The notes under the pieces were generated by a model, which was given only the letters and a program-made list of their open reading frames with translations, was not told where the DNA came from and made no database searches. This document shows, piece after piece, positions 11,451-23,030 of a DNA stretch of 64,000 bases (within the stretch, counting starts at the first letter, position 1; each line of letters opens with the position of its first letter). The stretch comes from Lobosporangium transversale (Eukaryota; Mortierellomycota; Mortierellomycetes; Mortierellales; Mortierellaceae). A program made the position numbers and the translations under genes. The DNA lies in assembly GCF_002105155.1 (NCBI RefSeq), contig NW_019028991.1, positions 372,001 through 436,000 on the forward strand, in the 5' to 3' direction.

Positions 11451-12311
11451 TCAGTCATCATCAAAGCTGCCACGACGCCATCCTGGAGATGACGTCCGTG
11501 GGGCATCTACATTGCTAGCGTTCGGGAACCTTGTACCACTGTTTAAAATCTCATCTTCATCATTGTCAGGATTCATGACACGTAGGTTTCTATAAAAATA
11601 AAAATAGATATTCATATGAAACTCAGTTAGTCATCCATCAATAATTCTTCGTACAACTTGGGCCACTTTCAAAAGAAAAGGAAAAGGGAAAAAGAACATA
11701 CGTAAGTTGAGGAAGGCTTGGTAACGAGGATTGGATACCCGTGTATTGGGGCAACGGTGATTCCATGTATGACTGACGACTGTTTTCCTGATATTTATAC
11801 AGATCGTCATCTTCCTTCTGCTTAGCAAGCTCACGCCTCCTTCGTGTATAGACATATCCTGCAACTGATAGTGCTACGATCAGTGCAATTGCTGAGACAA
11901 TACTGTCAAAATAAACGACACAAACATAAAAAAAATGTACGATCAACAACCATTCATGTAAAAAAAAGCGATCAGTTTAAAACTTTTTCATACACATTTC
12001 AGGTAGAGCTCAAGCCATCGCAAGGTTTACTTCCTTACATTCCAGCGACAGCTCCAGAGGATAGTCCACTGCGGGCCGTCGATCCTGAATTACTCTGATC
12101 AGACGTAGGTGTAGATGTAGATGTAGTCGTCTGGGTCGACGCAATGCTTGTTGAAGTGGTGGGCATATGCACCTTTGGGAAATCAAACACACCAAAACTC
12201 TTGCAAACGTCTTGATACTCTGCAAGAGGTTTAATGCTGAGATGGGCACTCGATGAGCTTTGACATTTCACACATGCTGTCATCTAGTTGGTTGTCCAAA
12301 AGAAAAAGAAG

Positions 12312-12348
<37 letters not shown>

Positions 12349-12799
12349 GCTTAAGCGGTTCATCCCATTGGTCGCCACTAAATTTCTCGAGCAATTTCCC
12401 GCGTGTCGCGTTTACCTGGACATAGTAGTTCTCGTTGCATGCACACACAGCTTGTTCTCTAGTTGGTCTATAAAACGCGTGATTGAAAAAAAAGTCCTAT
12501 CAATGAACAGACCATTAACTAGCAAGACGAACCCATCATTATCTTTTTTTTTTCTTTTTCTAGGCCATGAAGAGAGTCAATTAAAACGATAGTACTTACT
12601 GGTATGTGAACTTGCCAGGCCAGTGTTCAATTTCTAGTGTGGCATTACAAGGCTTGAGAATGTCCTCGGCCATTCCACAAGGAGTACATGATTCTGCAGA
12701 GACACTCTTTTGGCTAAGGAGCCCAACAATGGCCATCAAGACTGTAGCCAACAGCCCTGACTTATTATGAGCACCCCGTCTGTTTAGCCTCTTTGTCAT
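11451..12799 (-). CDS. Predicted single-pass cell-surface protein with Cys-rich ectodomain
   Basis: Exons 12600..12799, 12416..12458, 12039..12283, 11702..11902 and 11451..11589 join in consistent phases to give 275 aa. The start at 12799 yields a classical signal peptide: basic MTKRLNRRG, hydrophobic LLATVLMAIVGLL, probable cleavage after SVSA. The ectodomain has CTPC, a lone Cys, VCAC, ACVKC and a further Cys in DVCKSFG. A Thr/Ser-rich stalk (TSTSIASTQTTTSTSTPTS) likely carries O-mannose. A membrane segment, IIVSAIALIVALSVAGYVY, is followed by RRRR as stop-transfer, and an acidic cytoplasmic tail ends RRGSFDDD. The shape suits a fungal wall sensor or surface receptor-like protein, but I recognise no named family. 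An upstream in-frame ATG at 12823 would add eight residues and is less likely. Confidence 0.8.
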
Positions 12800-14808
12800 A
12801 CTGAAAGTAATATAGAACGTCATTCAACTAGACATGAGTAAACATATAAAAATATTGGATTGAGAATCTGAACACAAGCGTTATGCGCGGCACCTTTTTT
12901 TTTGAATGAAAGAGAAAGTCATCTAGAAGAGCTACTGTAGCGATGCAAATGTCATCGGACAATTAATTAAGCCCACTTTCAGTGGGCTCCACTGGGCTCC
13001 ATATCATTTCACTGAATCCACTGAGTTGGTTAGGGGGAAAAAGAAAATGTATGCCTTTTTTTATTCCCGCCTACAGCCCAGAGGTTGTGGCTATGGTAGA
13101 ATATCGACAGCATGCACGTGTGTTGTTTCTAACAATAATGTATAATAGCTCTGTGTATGCAATATGCATGAGGTATGAAGCATGAGGCATGTAGATATCA
13201 TAGTGTAGAAGTATGATATGAATTGATTACAGTTGATTGATTGTGAGCTGTAGCTCCTGAATAATGGGGTTAGATCCTGAGAGCACAATCAATTATTGCA
13301 ATAAACATGGTCTCAAAAAGGAAAGGCGTAAAACGCTTGATTGTATTCTTTCTCCACTAAGCCATCCCTGGAAACAATAGACTGATAAAAAGTGCCAGAG
13401 CCACACACACCAGAACACCAAGCACACCAGCATTTTTTTTTAGCCAGAGCTGCAAGTGAGTGATAGTTACTACTGTTTTGTTGGTTATGCTAACAGTGGG
13501 CATGTTACCGCTTGTGCAAAGCTGGTTGAATAAGAAATAAGAAACTTACGGTCAAAGCAGTAGAGGAGAGGCCAAAGAGAAGGAAGTAAGGAAAAATAAA
13601 ATGAAATGAAAGAAGACAGGTGGATGAGTTAGTGTATGAATAAGGGTGTAGGTGAGAGTGGGAGTGTGGATGAGGATGCGGGTGAAGGTGAAGTTGAGAA
13701 TGGAATGGAATGGAATGTAGACGTAAAAAGAGGTTGATGATGAGCTGAAGTGATTTTTTTTATGAGAGCAAAAGAAATATGGATGGGCTAGTTAAAGCAA
13801 AGAAGAGAGAGAGTGAGAGAGACAGAGAGATGGAGAGAAAGAGAACAAAAAGAAAGACGCAGATGGAGGAGAAAAACAATACCAGTAATGATAAGCAGTA
13901 ATAATCAAGTGAAGGGTCAATGTCTTTGGATGTAAAAGAAAAAAAAGGAGGAAGGGGAAAAGGGGGGAAATGCCCTCTTTATGTGACCATGGCGTGGCCA
14001 CGGGTTGTTAACGCATGGCGCCCTTCTATCTCTCTATCCAAAAAGTAAACGCATACACCATGACTATTGCCACGACTTTGGCCTGACCAGACTTGTTTTG
14101 ATCATTGAAAGTATAATATATTAAAAATCAATGTTCTCACTGAGAAGACAGGGGAAAATTGAAATGTGAGCGAGACGGTTATTTTTAACACATCCAATTA
14201 GGGCAAGGGAAGCAAAGTTTATTGGGTCACGGTCCCTGTCTTGGTTTTCAGGAACAAGGAATGACTAAGATTCAAAAAAAAAAAAATTATGTGTTGAAAC
14301 AGCCATGCTATTTATTCTTTCAAATCAAGCAATCATGGCCCTGGCGTATAATTCATTCCTTTCCAAACATTAGACTAGAGCCTCTCTTTCTTAAGCCAGA
14401 CTAAATAAAAAAAATAGTGTCTATCAATTAGAACAGTTAGAAATTATGTCAAAAAGCATTGTTTGTATTTTTATATAATTTTCCTTGAATAGGTATCATT
14501 ACACCGGTACACCGGAGCATCGCTATCCTGAGCAGCGATTGTCATGAAAGGTCAACAATCATCAACGCTTTTTCTCCCCCTGAGGACTCACTTATTTTTG
14601 CTCCCATCTCCTTTTGCTGAAAGGACCTATTGAGAAGGAAAGAAGGCGCGTGTGAATACCTTTTTCTTTAATTTTCTTTTCTTTTTCATGTGTCAAAGAA
14701 TCAATTACGATACAACAAGGTGATATCATGACCCGTATCCGTATGTGAAATGTTCCCTGGACTAGAGGACAGATCCAAGGGGTCACTTGACGTTGCTGAT
14801 CTTATGCG

Positions 14809-14839
<31 letters not shown>

Positions 14840-14943
14840 CGTTTTTTTTCTTTATGCGAGATTATTTAGGTACTTTGATAGACTAGACTAGCGGGAAAAA
14901 ACAATCTAAACGAAGATGACTTGAAAAAATTTTTTTTTTTTTT
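12800..14943. other. Intergenic region with a possible unassigned exon pair
   Basis: Mostly purine-rich, low-complexity DNA (GA-rich at 13560-13870 and A-runs at 14810-14840). On the minus strand, 13357..13449 reads LAKKNAGVLGVLVCVALALF and continues to a TAG. It follows a TTGCAG acceptor and lies 100 bp from a good GTAAGT donor at 13549. This could be a small membrane-protein exon or spliced UTR, but no ATG is found upstream. Confidence 0.35.
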
Positions 14944-17012
14944 TTAGTCAGCAATGAGTGCCCTCGATTCCGCTGCTGCTGCTGCTGCCGCTGCCTCTTG
15001 TTGTCGCCTTCTGTCTACATATTCAACCCATTCAAAGTCCTCTTCATCCTTAGTTAACACTCTGAATCCAAATGTTCCGATCCTGATTAACCGTCCAAAG
15101 ATCCTAATCCTTGCAAACTCCCCCTCATCCTTCGGCAACAATCGATCATGAACATTAGTTCCCACAAACAACAGGAACACGAACCCAACACAGGCGACTC
15201 CCAAGATCCAATGCAGGTTTGCAGAGTATATATAGATATCCTTGGTCGTATATCGGCCTGAATTAAGCAATTGGTTATAGATTCCTGTAAACAACAATCC
15301 TCCCCCAACTCCTGCTAGTGACCATGCTGTGAGAATAATCCCATGCAAGGCTCCGATATTTGATGGACCAAACATATCACAAAGGAACGCTGGAATGCAT
15401 CCGAACCCACCGCCATAACAGGTTGTCAGGACCCAAATCATCAACAAGAATGCCCAGTAGAGCTGACGCTCCATGACTATTGGTAGTGTTGCTATAATCA
15501 CTACCTGCGAAAATAACATCACAAAGAATGAGCTTTTACGTCCCAGACGGTCCGAGACAGTCGAAAAGAAGAGACGTCCACCCAAATTAAAGCCACCATT
15601 GATGGCCACAATTGTTGCTGCAGTGGCCTCATCCTTTCCGAAAATATCCTTGACGATGTTAGCAAGACGAGAAAGAAAGACTAATCCGGCGATTGAGTTC
15701 CCAAAGAACATGATATAGATGATGCGGTACTCCTTTGAAAAGATGGCTGAACTCAAGACCATCTTCAATCCTGGATCCTTGAAATCCTGAGCAGCCTTCT
15801 CATCTGCATTAGTTTCTAGGTCATTTCTCTCAATGGTGGTAGCATCTTCTCTACTAACTTCGTTTTCATTCACTTCCTTTGCTCCCACTTTGTTTCTGTA
15901 CATATCCATTCCATTGACCTGGAACCCAGGTGGAGGTACTCGGAAGACAACAGTACAGAGTAACATCGCAGCGAAATAACAGCATCCCAAGATTACAAAT
16001 GTGAGTGGTAGGCCCACAGCCGAGATCAACGGTTGAGGTATTTTTGCCAAGATGATGGAGCCAGCTCCAAATCCACAGACTGCGAACCCTGCAGCCAATC
16101 CGCGGCGGTCCGGGAACCACTTTTGTAAAGCAGAGACAGGCGAGATGTAACAAAGTCCTAAGCCAGCTCCACCGAGGATTCCATAGCCAAAGTATAAGAG
16201 GTATACAATCTTGGTATACATTCCAATCGCAGCAATCATGTTTCCCATAAAGAAGATCGATGCTCCCGCAGTCGCAGCCAATTTGGGGCCATTCCGTTCT
16301 AGCCAAGGGCCATTGATCGCTGCAGATAGGCCGAAGCAACCTTTTTTTTTTTTTTTTATTTTATATATATATATTTTTCCATATTGTTGAGCACGATCAA
16401 TAATAATACTCAGCAATCGGTATGTATTATATTTGTCTTAGCCACTTTGAGGAAAAAAAAACACAAAAAGATAAAACCTACCGACAGCAATGTAGAATGT
16501 AATAGCTGCGTTGTGGGCAGCAGGCTCCTTCTTGCCACTAGCAGCGTTAAAGACTTGACCATAAATGTGGCTGTCAATAGGATCATTAAAGACAGACCCT
16601 AAAAGGTTATTTTTAATTTTTAGTTTGTGTTTTCACACGATGCGAGTGGTCTGTGCTCATCATTAAATTCCAATCTTTTCACTCACAAGCATACAGTGAT
16701 CCACAAATGGCTTGAAAGCTAAACGAAAATAAAATAAAATAGAAGTCGTCTAAGTCCTTTTGGCTGGATATATTTTATGGTCTTTTTTTCTTTTTTCCTT
16801 TCAGAGTTATATCCTTACATGAACGCTGTTGGGAACATGGCCCATCGATTGAAAGGAATCTTAAACGGGAGATACTTTTCATTCTCAAGAGTGCTTGGAG
16901 AACGATAGTACTCTGTATCACTGTAATGTCGGTAGATCGCTCGGAATAATGCATTTGAGTTCTTTCCTTCGCCTCTGTTGTTGTAGGCGTGATTAGGCTT
17001 TGGTGTGGCCAT
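14944..17012 (-). CDS. MFS transporter, oxalate:formate antiporter / monocarboxylate-type
   Basis: Exons 16819..17012, 16687..16718, 16482..16598 and 14944..16340 join in phase to give 515 aa. The N-terminal NRWAMFPTAF leads into IFQAICGSLYAWSVFNDP, the first-helix signature of OFA-like transporters. Further marks are GAGLGLCYISPVSALQKWFP then DRRGLAAGFAVCGFGAG (helices 4-5), the central hydrophilic loop with acidic/basic residues, and SDRLGRKSS, the MFS A-like motif between helices 8 and 9. Twelve hydrophobic segments are expected. The C-terminal tail ends in an Ala-rich stretch encoded by a GCT/GCC repeat. The likely role is plasma-membrane transport of a monocarboxylate or dicarboxylate; the substrate cannot be read from sequence. 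The acceptor of intron 3 is immediately preceded by an A16 run on the coding strand rather than pyrimidines. Confidence 0.88.
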
Positions 17013-18605
17013 TATGAAGGCAAGTATTACGTTCGTAGGAAATATAGAGATAAATAAGAAGCGAGGAAAAGAAGAGGAAAAAAAGAAAAAAAAGAAAAAA
17101 GGAAAAAGGAAAAGAAAAAAAAAAAAAAAAAAAAAAAAGATAAATATCAGCAATTAATATATGATGCGCGGAATCCGATTAAAATAATGATGAAGTGAGA
17201 TGGCAGCAGTAAATTTTAAAAAGGGTAACTAAATTAGAACAAGAAAAAAAAACCCATCAATCTCAGGAGAACTAAAGGGGAAACAGGAGGGATAAAATGA
17301 CGGTTTGCCTTTTTGTTCAAGACAAATAAACGAGGATGAAATTGAATAGAGTACTGAGCATTTTTTTTATGTGTATTCTTTGGGTTGCAACACACCATTA
17401 ACAGGAGTGCAAAAAAAAGGAGAAATCCAAGGTCACCGTGCAGATCATATCAAAACGAACCAAGGGAAAGGAAATTTCTTTATATTTTGGCAAATAAATT
17501 TTCCGAATGAATGCTTATAAAATAGATGACTATGAAATGAGACCAATTGCAATCCGACATTATCAAAGTATTATAGCATCAAAAGTATAAGATCGTTCTA
17601 TCTTACTGGCCCGGATGAAAATAACAAAAGGACAAAGACCAAAAGACCAAGAGTCGAAGATCAAGGGAAGGTCAAAAAAAATATTTCCAGGGCTAGGGAC
17701 CAGGATTGAGGAGTGTAAAATAGCTATGAAATAACTGACAGGTAAAAAATCACGGTGATGCAGTTGGAATCCAAATCTCAAATTCTATCCCTTTAACCTG
17801 ATGTTATATGAGATCTGTGCAAATTTATTTTTATTCAATTATAAAAAGTCTGCTTTTACAATCTTTTGAAGCTTAAATCTTAATTGCATATCACGAGTAA
17901 ACCGCACTTGTTTCTCAATATATTGCTTTATGCCAGAGATCAGAGACCAATCTCCTCTGCTCTAGCAAGGATAGAAGGGGAAGTACACAATTTGCTTAGT
18001 TGAAGTTTTTTGACCCATTTTTGGTCGCAATTTAGGAAGAGACAAGCAAAAGCGGTCATAACTCTGGGCCAAAATGTTACTTTTTCACTTCTCCTTTGCC
18101 TAGACATCCCTGTGGCTGTATCCTTCGATAGGAATCATGAGCAGGAAAAAGGTCTGGAGCAGCTTTGTAAGAGGCCTTTGGAAGCATTGTGAAAAAGGGA
18201 AGGCTCCTCAATAATAGCTCATAAGATAGGTTGAAAGAACATGCATACTGCCTCTCTACTTTGATTTTTAATCCCTTTCTCCACAGGCGGCTGCCTCCAC
18301 TTCAAACAATTCCATCAATTTCACTGGGAAGTATATTTATGCACTGCTCCTTGAAGTCAGGGAAGGATGTCTTTAATAGCATACGTCCTCAACCTTCTCA
18401 AGGATGAACTATATATCCTTTCGCTCTATTATGGTACGGCACATCTTGCAAACGGACAGCGTCGCTTTCTACCGACTCCATGCAACCACAGCCCCCGGAA
18501 GGTATGCTGTTAGCTAGTACAGTACTGTGTGCAAGTGACTTCAGTACTCTTGACTACAGGAACTGCCAGTCCATGGCCTTAAAGTATAGCCTATAGGGCT
18601 TTATC
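17013..18605. other. Intergenic region upstream of the MFS gene
   Basis: A-rich and T-rich runs lie just upstream of the MFS start (17080-17140). No ORF between 17150 and 18600 is convincing. Parts of 17950-18560 read as broken protein-like text and may belong to the decayed block that follows. Confidence 0.45.
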
Positions 18606-19549
18606 TCATTTTATGACGGATATTCCCTTGAGGATGAACACACCGACCCTCTTCTCTTTAGATACCAGATGCGAGCCAGTCGATGCCTTGGGAGGCATAA
18701 CTAGGAGACGGGTAACAACGCTCTTGAGCCCATTCTCAGGCCAATCCAAGCTCAACAGCTGTAGCACTGTGTTGTGTAACTCTATTTCCTTCACAGGACG
18801 AATGAAGAATACGTTCCTTCAAACTCTGATCAGAGACCGCTATCAATGGACTGGCAAGAACAATGATGTTTGTTCAGGAGGACTGTCACGAGTTTAAGAA
18901 TATTAAAGCGTTCATCAAGAGTATCCTCGAGCGTTATACGCTCCGCATCATAGACATCACAAGGCATTCAGGGAATCCTTCCTCAAAAGTCCTTATATTA
19001 GCTTTGTATGACAAAGACGTCAGAAGCACAGGAAAATATTCCTTGTAGCGAACTACAGCCTTGCTATACATAATGGGTACCACGAAATGGATGGTTCTCA
19101 GCGGAGGAAAGTTGTGTCCTTTAGTGAAGGCGGAGGTCTGTATTTGTCCATGCAAATGGGAACATGTGGTTGCCTGGAGCAGCGACATGGAAGGCTTTAA
19201 TAAACATCCGTGTGCCTTTTAATAAGTCAAAGTCTTGTTTCCCTGCTGCCTTTGCTGAAGCTGTACAAGAGCATTCTACAAGATGACAAACATCACAAAA
19301 AGTCAACATCGCAAAAGAATGCGAGCAACCGTATCCAAATATTAAAAGAAAATATAAAAAAAAATACAATATCAAACTATATTGAGTATATGTGAGAAGG
19401 GTTGTGCTTGTGTAGAGTTGGTAATAAGTGATGCAGTTTGGTTGCGAGGTGTGCGATGGCCGAATAGAATGAGGAGATATGCGGCTTGTCCTTGAGGAGG
19501 TTGAGGGTGCTAATGAAGTTTGAAGCAAGATGTCCTCTCCCGACTTCAA
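18606..19549 (-). pseudogene. Decayed minus-strand coding block, family unknown
   Basis: The minus strand shows protein-like text in different frames. LLKDKPHISSFYSAIAHLAT lies around 19440-19510. DVCHLVECSCTASAKAAGKQ then DFDLLKGTRMF runs through 19200-19290. VYDAERITLEDTLDERFNIL is near 18930, and a 62-codon frame occupies 18606..18794. The pieces are interrupted by stops and frameshifts and cannot be joined by sensible introns. No known domain is recognised. Most likely a relic of a duplicated gene; a heavily spliced real gene is the alternative. Confidence 0.35.
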
Positions 19550-20295
19550 GGAGTGATATATATATAAATATACTCCCTTAGGAAATACAAACTAGAAATG
19601 ATGGCAGAATCCTTTGAAGCAGAAACAGCAATCTCTCGGGGAAGGCTATAGAAGATTCAGCTTGAGGTAAAATGTCTCTGGAAACAGTTGGTGAGACGCG
19701 TCGCAAACCAAGGCTTCCCCCATCCTCACTAATTACGTTGTTATCTCTCCATGCCTTTTATTGTTTGCATATCTTTCTTTTTGTCTTTGTCATCACAGAA
19801 AACACAATGTCCTTTTAGTGTGGAAATAAATTACAAAGTCCAATCATTTGTTTATCGGAATGGACAGTTCGGTTGAACGGCATACCAAAGGAGAGGTGTT
19901 GTCTCAATGTTGATACAGATATATTCCATAAACACAAAGCGCGTTGCACAAACATTTGCACTGACAACAGTTTTTGGATAGAAGAGCAAACGTTCGCTTT
20001 GGGGGGTTTATTTGTGTTCAACTCATTCCGTAGCTCCATTCTCGGGCTCTGGGACATTCAGTCCATCCGATTTGTGGAGCATGACAAAGTTGGCCAGGGA
20101 TAGGGGAAAGAACAGGGCCAGAACCAGGGCCAGGGCCAGGGACAGAGACACGAACAGGAACCGAGCGAACTAGAGTGCAAAAACCTTAAATGCAATGCTC
20201 TTTTCTTTGTTTTTCGCGCTCCACATTCATGTATCCCAACCGATCTCTGACACAAACTATCGATCACTAGGATTCTCCACGATCTAAGCATTTCT

Positions 20296-20304
20296 TATAT
20301 AAAA
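20296..20304 (+). promoter_or_regulatory. TATA box candidate for the secreted protein gene
   Basis: TATATAAAA, followed by GG, lies about 180 bp upstream of the ATG at 20480. The region between holds a long T run (20367-20390) and a possible 5'-UTR acceptor (TTTCACAG at 20452-20459), so the transcript may carry a leader intron. The distance suits a fungal core promoter. Confidence 0.5.
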
Positions 20305-20363
20305 GGATTAAAAAAAGCGTTTATAAATCCTCTTCTCACTGTCTTTTGCTCTTTTTTCCTCTC

Positions 20364-20398
<35 letters not shown>

Positions 20399-20479
20399 CC
20401 TACTCAGCATTATATCCATTACCCCTTCTATATCATAAGAATTATCTGCATTTCACAGGTTTATTTATTATTTTCCACC

Positions 20480-20818
20480 ATGAAGTTCCTCTCTTGGGCT
20501 GTTTCTGCTTTAATGGCGCTTGCCACATCTGCCTCCTTGGCCTCCGCTCAAAGCAGCGATCCCGTAGCTTGTGCATCGTGTCTCCAGAAGGCTCTGCAGG
20601 CCCTTCCAGCCTGTGCAGGTGTTCAAATCCAACCTGGCTCAGTCTCGCCAGCCTATGCTTCTTGCCTGTGCTCCTCCTTGAGTGGGGCTTGGATCGATTC
20701 TTGTAAAGGCGCCTCTCAGTGTGGTTCTTCTGTCACTTACTTCAAGAGCGCGTATGGCTCCATCATCAAGGCTGCAGGCTTGAGCTGCACTGGAACACCA
20801 ACGTTCAGCCCTGTGTAA
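20480..20818 (+). CDS. Small secreted eight-cysteine protein
   Basis: Intronless, 112 aa. The start MKFLSWAVSALMALATSASL gives a clean signal peptide with cleavage expected near ASA|QSS. The mature part has eight cysteines arranged C-x2-C, C, C-x-C, C, C, C, which would form four disulfides. The C-x-C in the centre and overall spacing recall CFEM-type or other small fungal apoplastic proteins, but the first spacing is x2 rather than the CFEM x3, so I do not assign CFEM. An in-frame upstream ATG at 20396 would bury the signal peptide and is rejected. The role could be surface adhesion, effector-like or wall-associated; this is inference. Confidence 0.85.
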   Translation: MKFLSWAVSALMALATSASLASAQSSDPVACASCLQKALQALPACAGVQIQPGSVSPAYASCLCSSLSGAWIDSCKGASQCGSSVTYFKSAYGSIIKAAGLSCTGTPTFSPV

Positions 20819-21766
20819 AGAAAGAACACATACCTAAAACGATTTAGGAGTGGCATTCTTAAGCTTCTCCTTTGTACAATCCAAATACCCTTCCCTTATG
20901 CTTAAAGAAAAGAAGAGAAAAGAAAAGTAATAAAGGAAAAGAAAAGAAAAGCAAGACTGTTCGTGTAGATCACGAAATGAAATGTCTTCACCATGCTGAT
21001 ATTATGACTCCTTTCATAAGTGATTTGGATGCACTTGTTTGTCTTTGTTTCACAAGAATGTGAACGCAATCTTTGTTTTTCTATTACTTCTCATCCTACA
21101 AAGTGACAAGAATGTAGTGAATGTGGAAGGCAAAGGTGAAAGAAAAGGTTAATTCACACAACGACAACAGCAACAATAAAAAAACAAAAAACAGGTTGTT
21201 TGTTACCATTTCCCTATATAACACCCTATAAAGTATCTGTAGGTACAGATATACTTTTTTTTTTTTTTTTTTTTTTTTGCTAGAAACGTAGCTCGAGTTC
21301 AATATGCGGATGTATATAAACTCATGTTCGTCAGATAGACATGATCGATTACAGATTTGATTACTGATGCCCTCATTCTCAAAATAACCCAAAACCTTGC
21401 TTGGCAACTTGATGCAATTTATTTATTAATAAAAATGAGAAACAGCCTTATTCCTCATACGCCACGGCTTTTTTTTGGTTTTCTTTTTTTTTCATTGCAT
21501 TTCCTTGCCAATAGAAATCACCAAATATATATTTATATATAATAATATGAAGCAAGTTGCTCACAAAATAAACTATTGGAATAGGCAACGGGGCAGTAAC
21601 CACTTTTGTATATATTAATCTATTTTATTTAATCTATCCTGTTGATACGCAATATATTTTCGATAAATGCTAAATTGTTTCTTTTCTTTGATAATTAGAA
21701 TTAGGAACATGAATGATGTACCAAGTCTATTAACAAAGGGAGCTGGGGAATGTGAGACTGGGTATT
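20819..21766. other. Intergenic region between two secreted-protein genes
   Basis: The two flanking genes converge here. It is AT-rich, with an AAGAAAAG-type purine tract at 20896-20960 and a T26 run near 21255. No gene is supported. Confidence 0.6.
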
Positions 21767-21971
21767 TTAGATCCCACCCTTGCCGAGAGGAAGGCAGTTG
21801 GGGGTGACCTTGTACTCCTTAGGGTGCTCACGCTGTTCCCAGCCAAGCATGATGGCTTGGAATCTAGACATGCGCAAAAAAGAATATTCGAATAAAACTC
21901 TATTAGCCCACTTGTCTTAAAGATCTGCATGCAGATCCCCATCAATTGGTAATTTTTTAAGAAACTAAAAA

Positions 21972-22003
<32 letters not shown>

Positions 22004-22782
22004 GGCGGAGCCTGGCTGGCTGGCAATTGGTATGATCGATGACGAATAAAAAAAAAAACAGAAACTACTTACGGCTTAACCCAATCCTTGCAGTTCTTAG
22101 GACAGAACTTGGCAGTGTCATCGATCATCGCCGACTTGATGGCTGCGTTCTGGTTCTTGTAAACATCCTGAATAGTCTTCATGACAGCTTTATTGACACT
22201 ATCAAAGACTCCCTGCTTATGGCCCCAAGGAGCATAGCAGGCAATGCTCTTGGCACTTCCACAGAGCTCGCTGGGCGGTCGCTTGCCTACACCTGCGGGG
22301 ACGCATGTTCCACGGAACACCGAAAAAATGGTCTTGTCAATGACCTTGCCACGTCCTTTCAATTGAGACATCACTGTAGGAATCAATGCTTTGGCTTTCG
22401 CAGAAGCCTTAGAGTCCTTGACTTTCTTGACCTGATTTTGCAGCATATCCTCGTATTTCTTGGCCAAAAACTCGACAGGATCAGTACGACATGCTGATTC
22501 TATTTGGTGTATTTAAAAAATAAAAAATAATAAAGAATAAAAATAAAAGATAAATTAATAAATTAATAAAGAGTGATAGTACGAAATGAGATGATGAACT
22601 TTCTACTATGCTAATATGCTAATATTAAATGAATGATGCTAATAGTAGTGGATGCAATGGGTGCCATAATGCCATAAGGTAGGTTCCTTGAAAGGAGTTT
22701 GTGACATACCGCATGCTTGCACGTAGGATATGCCAATGAAAGTAAGCACAATGGCCAACAGAAGGGTGGATAAGCGCGCCAT
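21767..22782 (-). CDS. Secreted protein of unknown family with eight cysteines
   Basis: Exons 22710..22782, 22073..22499 and 21767..21863 join in phase to give 198 aa. Exon 1 is a signal peptide (MARLSTLLLAIVLTFIGISY, cleavage near VQA|CG). The mature chain is rather basic with eight Cys (ACG, SAC, GTC, ELC, IAC, FCPKNC, NC) and a helical Lys/Ala-rich middle (KKVKDSKASAKAKALIP). It ends TPNCLPLGKGGI. I recognise no named domain. The gene is convergent with the 20480 secreted gene, and both are plausible extracellular products. Introns have GTATGT and GTAAGT donors; the second contains a T27 run on the plus strand. Confidence 0.82.
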
Positions 22783-23030
22783 TTGTAGGGAAGTTTTATA
22801 ACTGATTAATAGGAAAGCGAAGAAGAGGAGTAAGAGGCGAATACAGTGATGGGTAGAGAAGATTTGAGTAAAGAAGAGCAATAAAAAATAAAAAATAAAA
22901 CAGCTCTTCTTTTAAAAGTTTTTTTTTTTTTTTTTTTTGTAACTCCTAATAGATTATTACTGTACGCGTCTTATAACAGGTAGTAATAAATAAACATTCA
23001 CGAATTGGCATGATCAAATTCAATTAGATC

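Noticed and set aside
20396-20479. Upstream ATG for the eight-Cys secreted protein
   Set aside because: It would place 28 residues before a clean signal peptide and overlaps a probable 5'-UTR splice acceptor.
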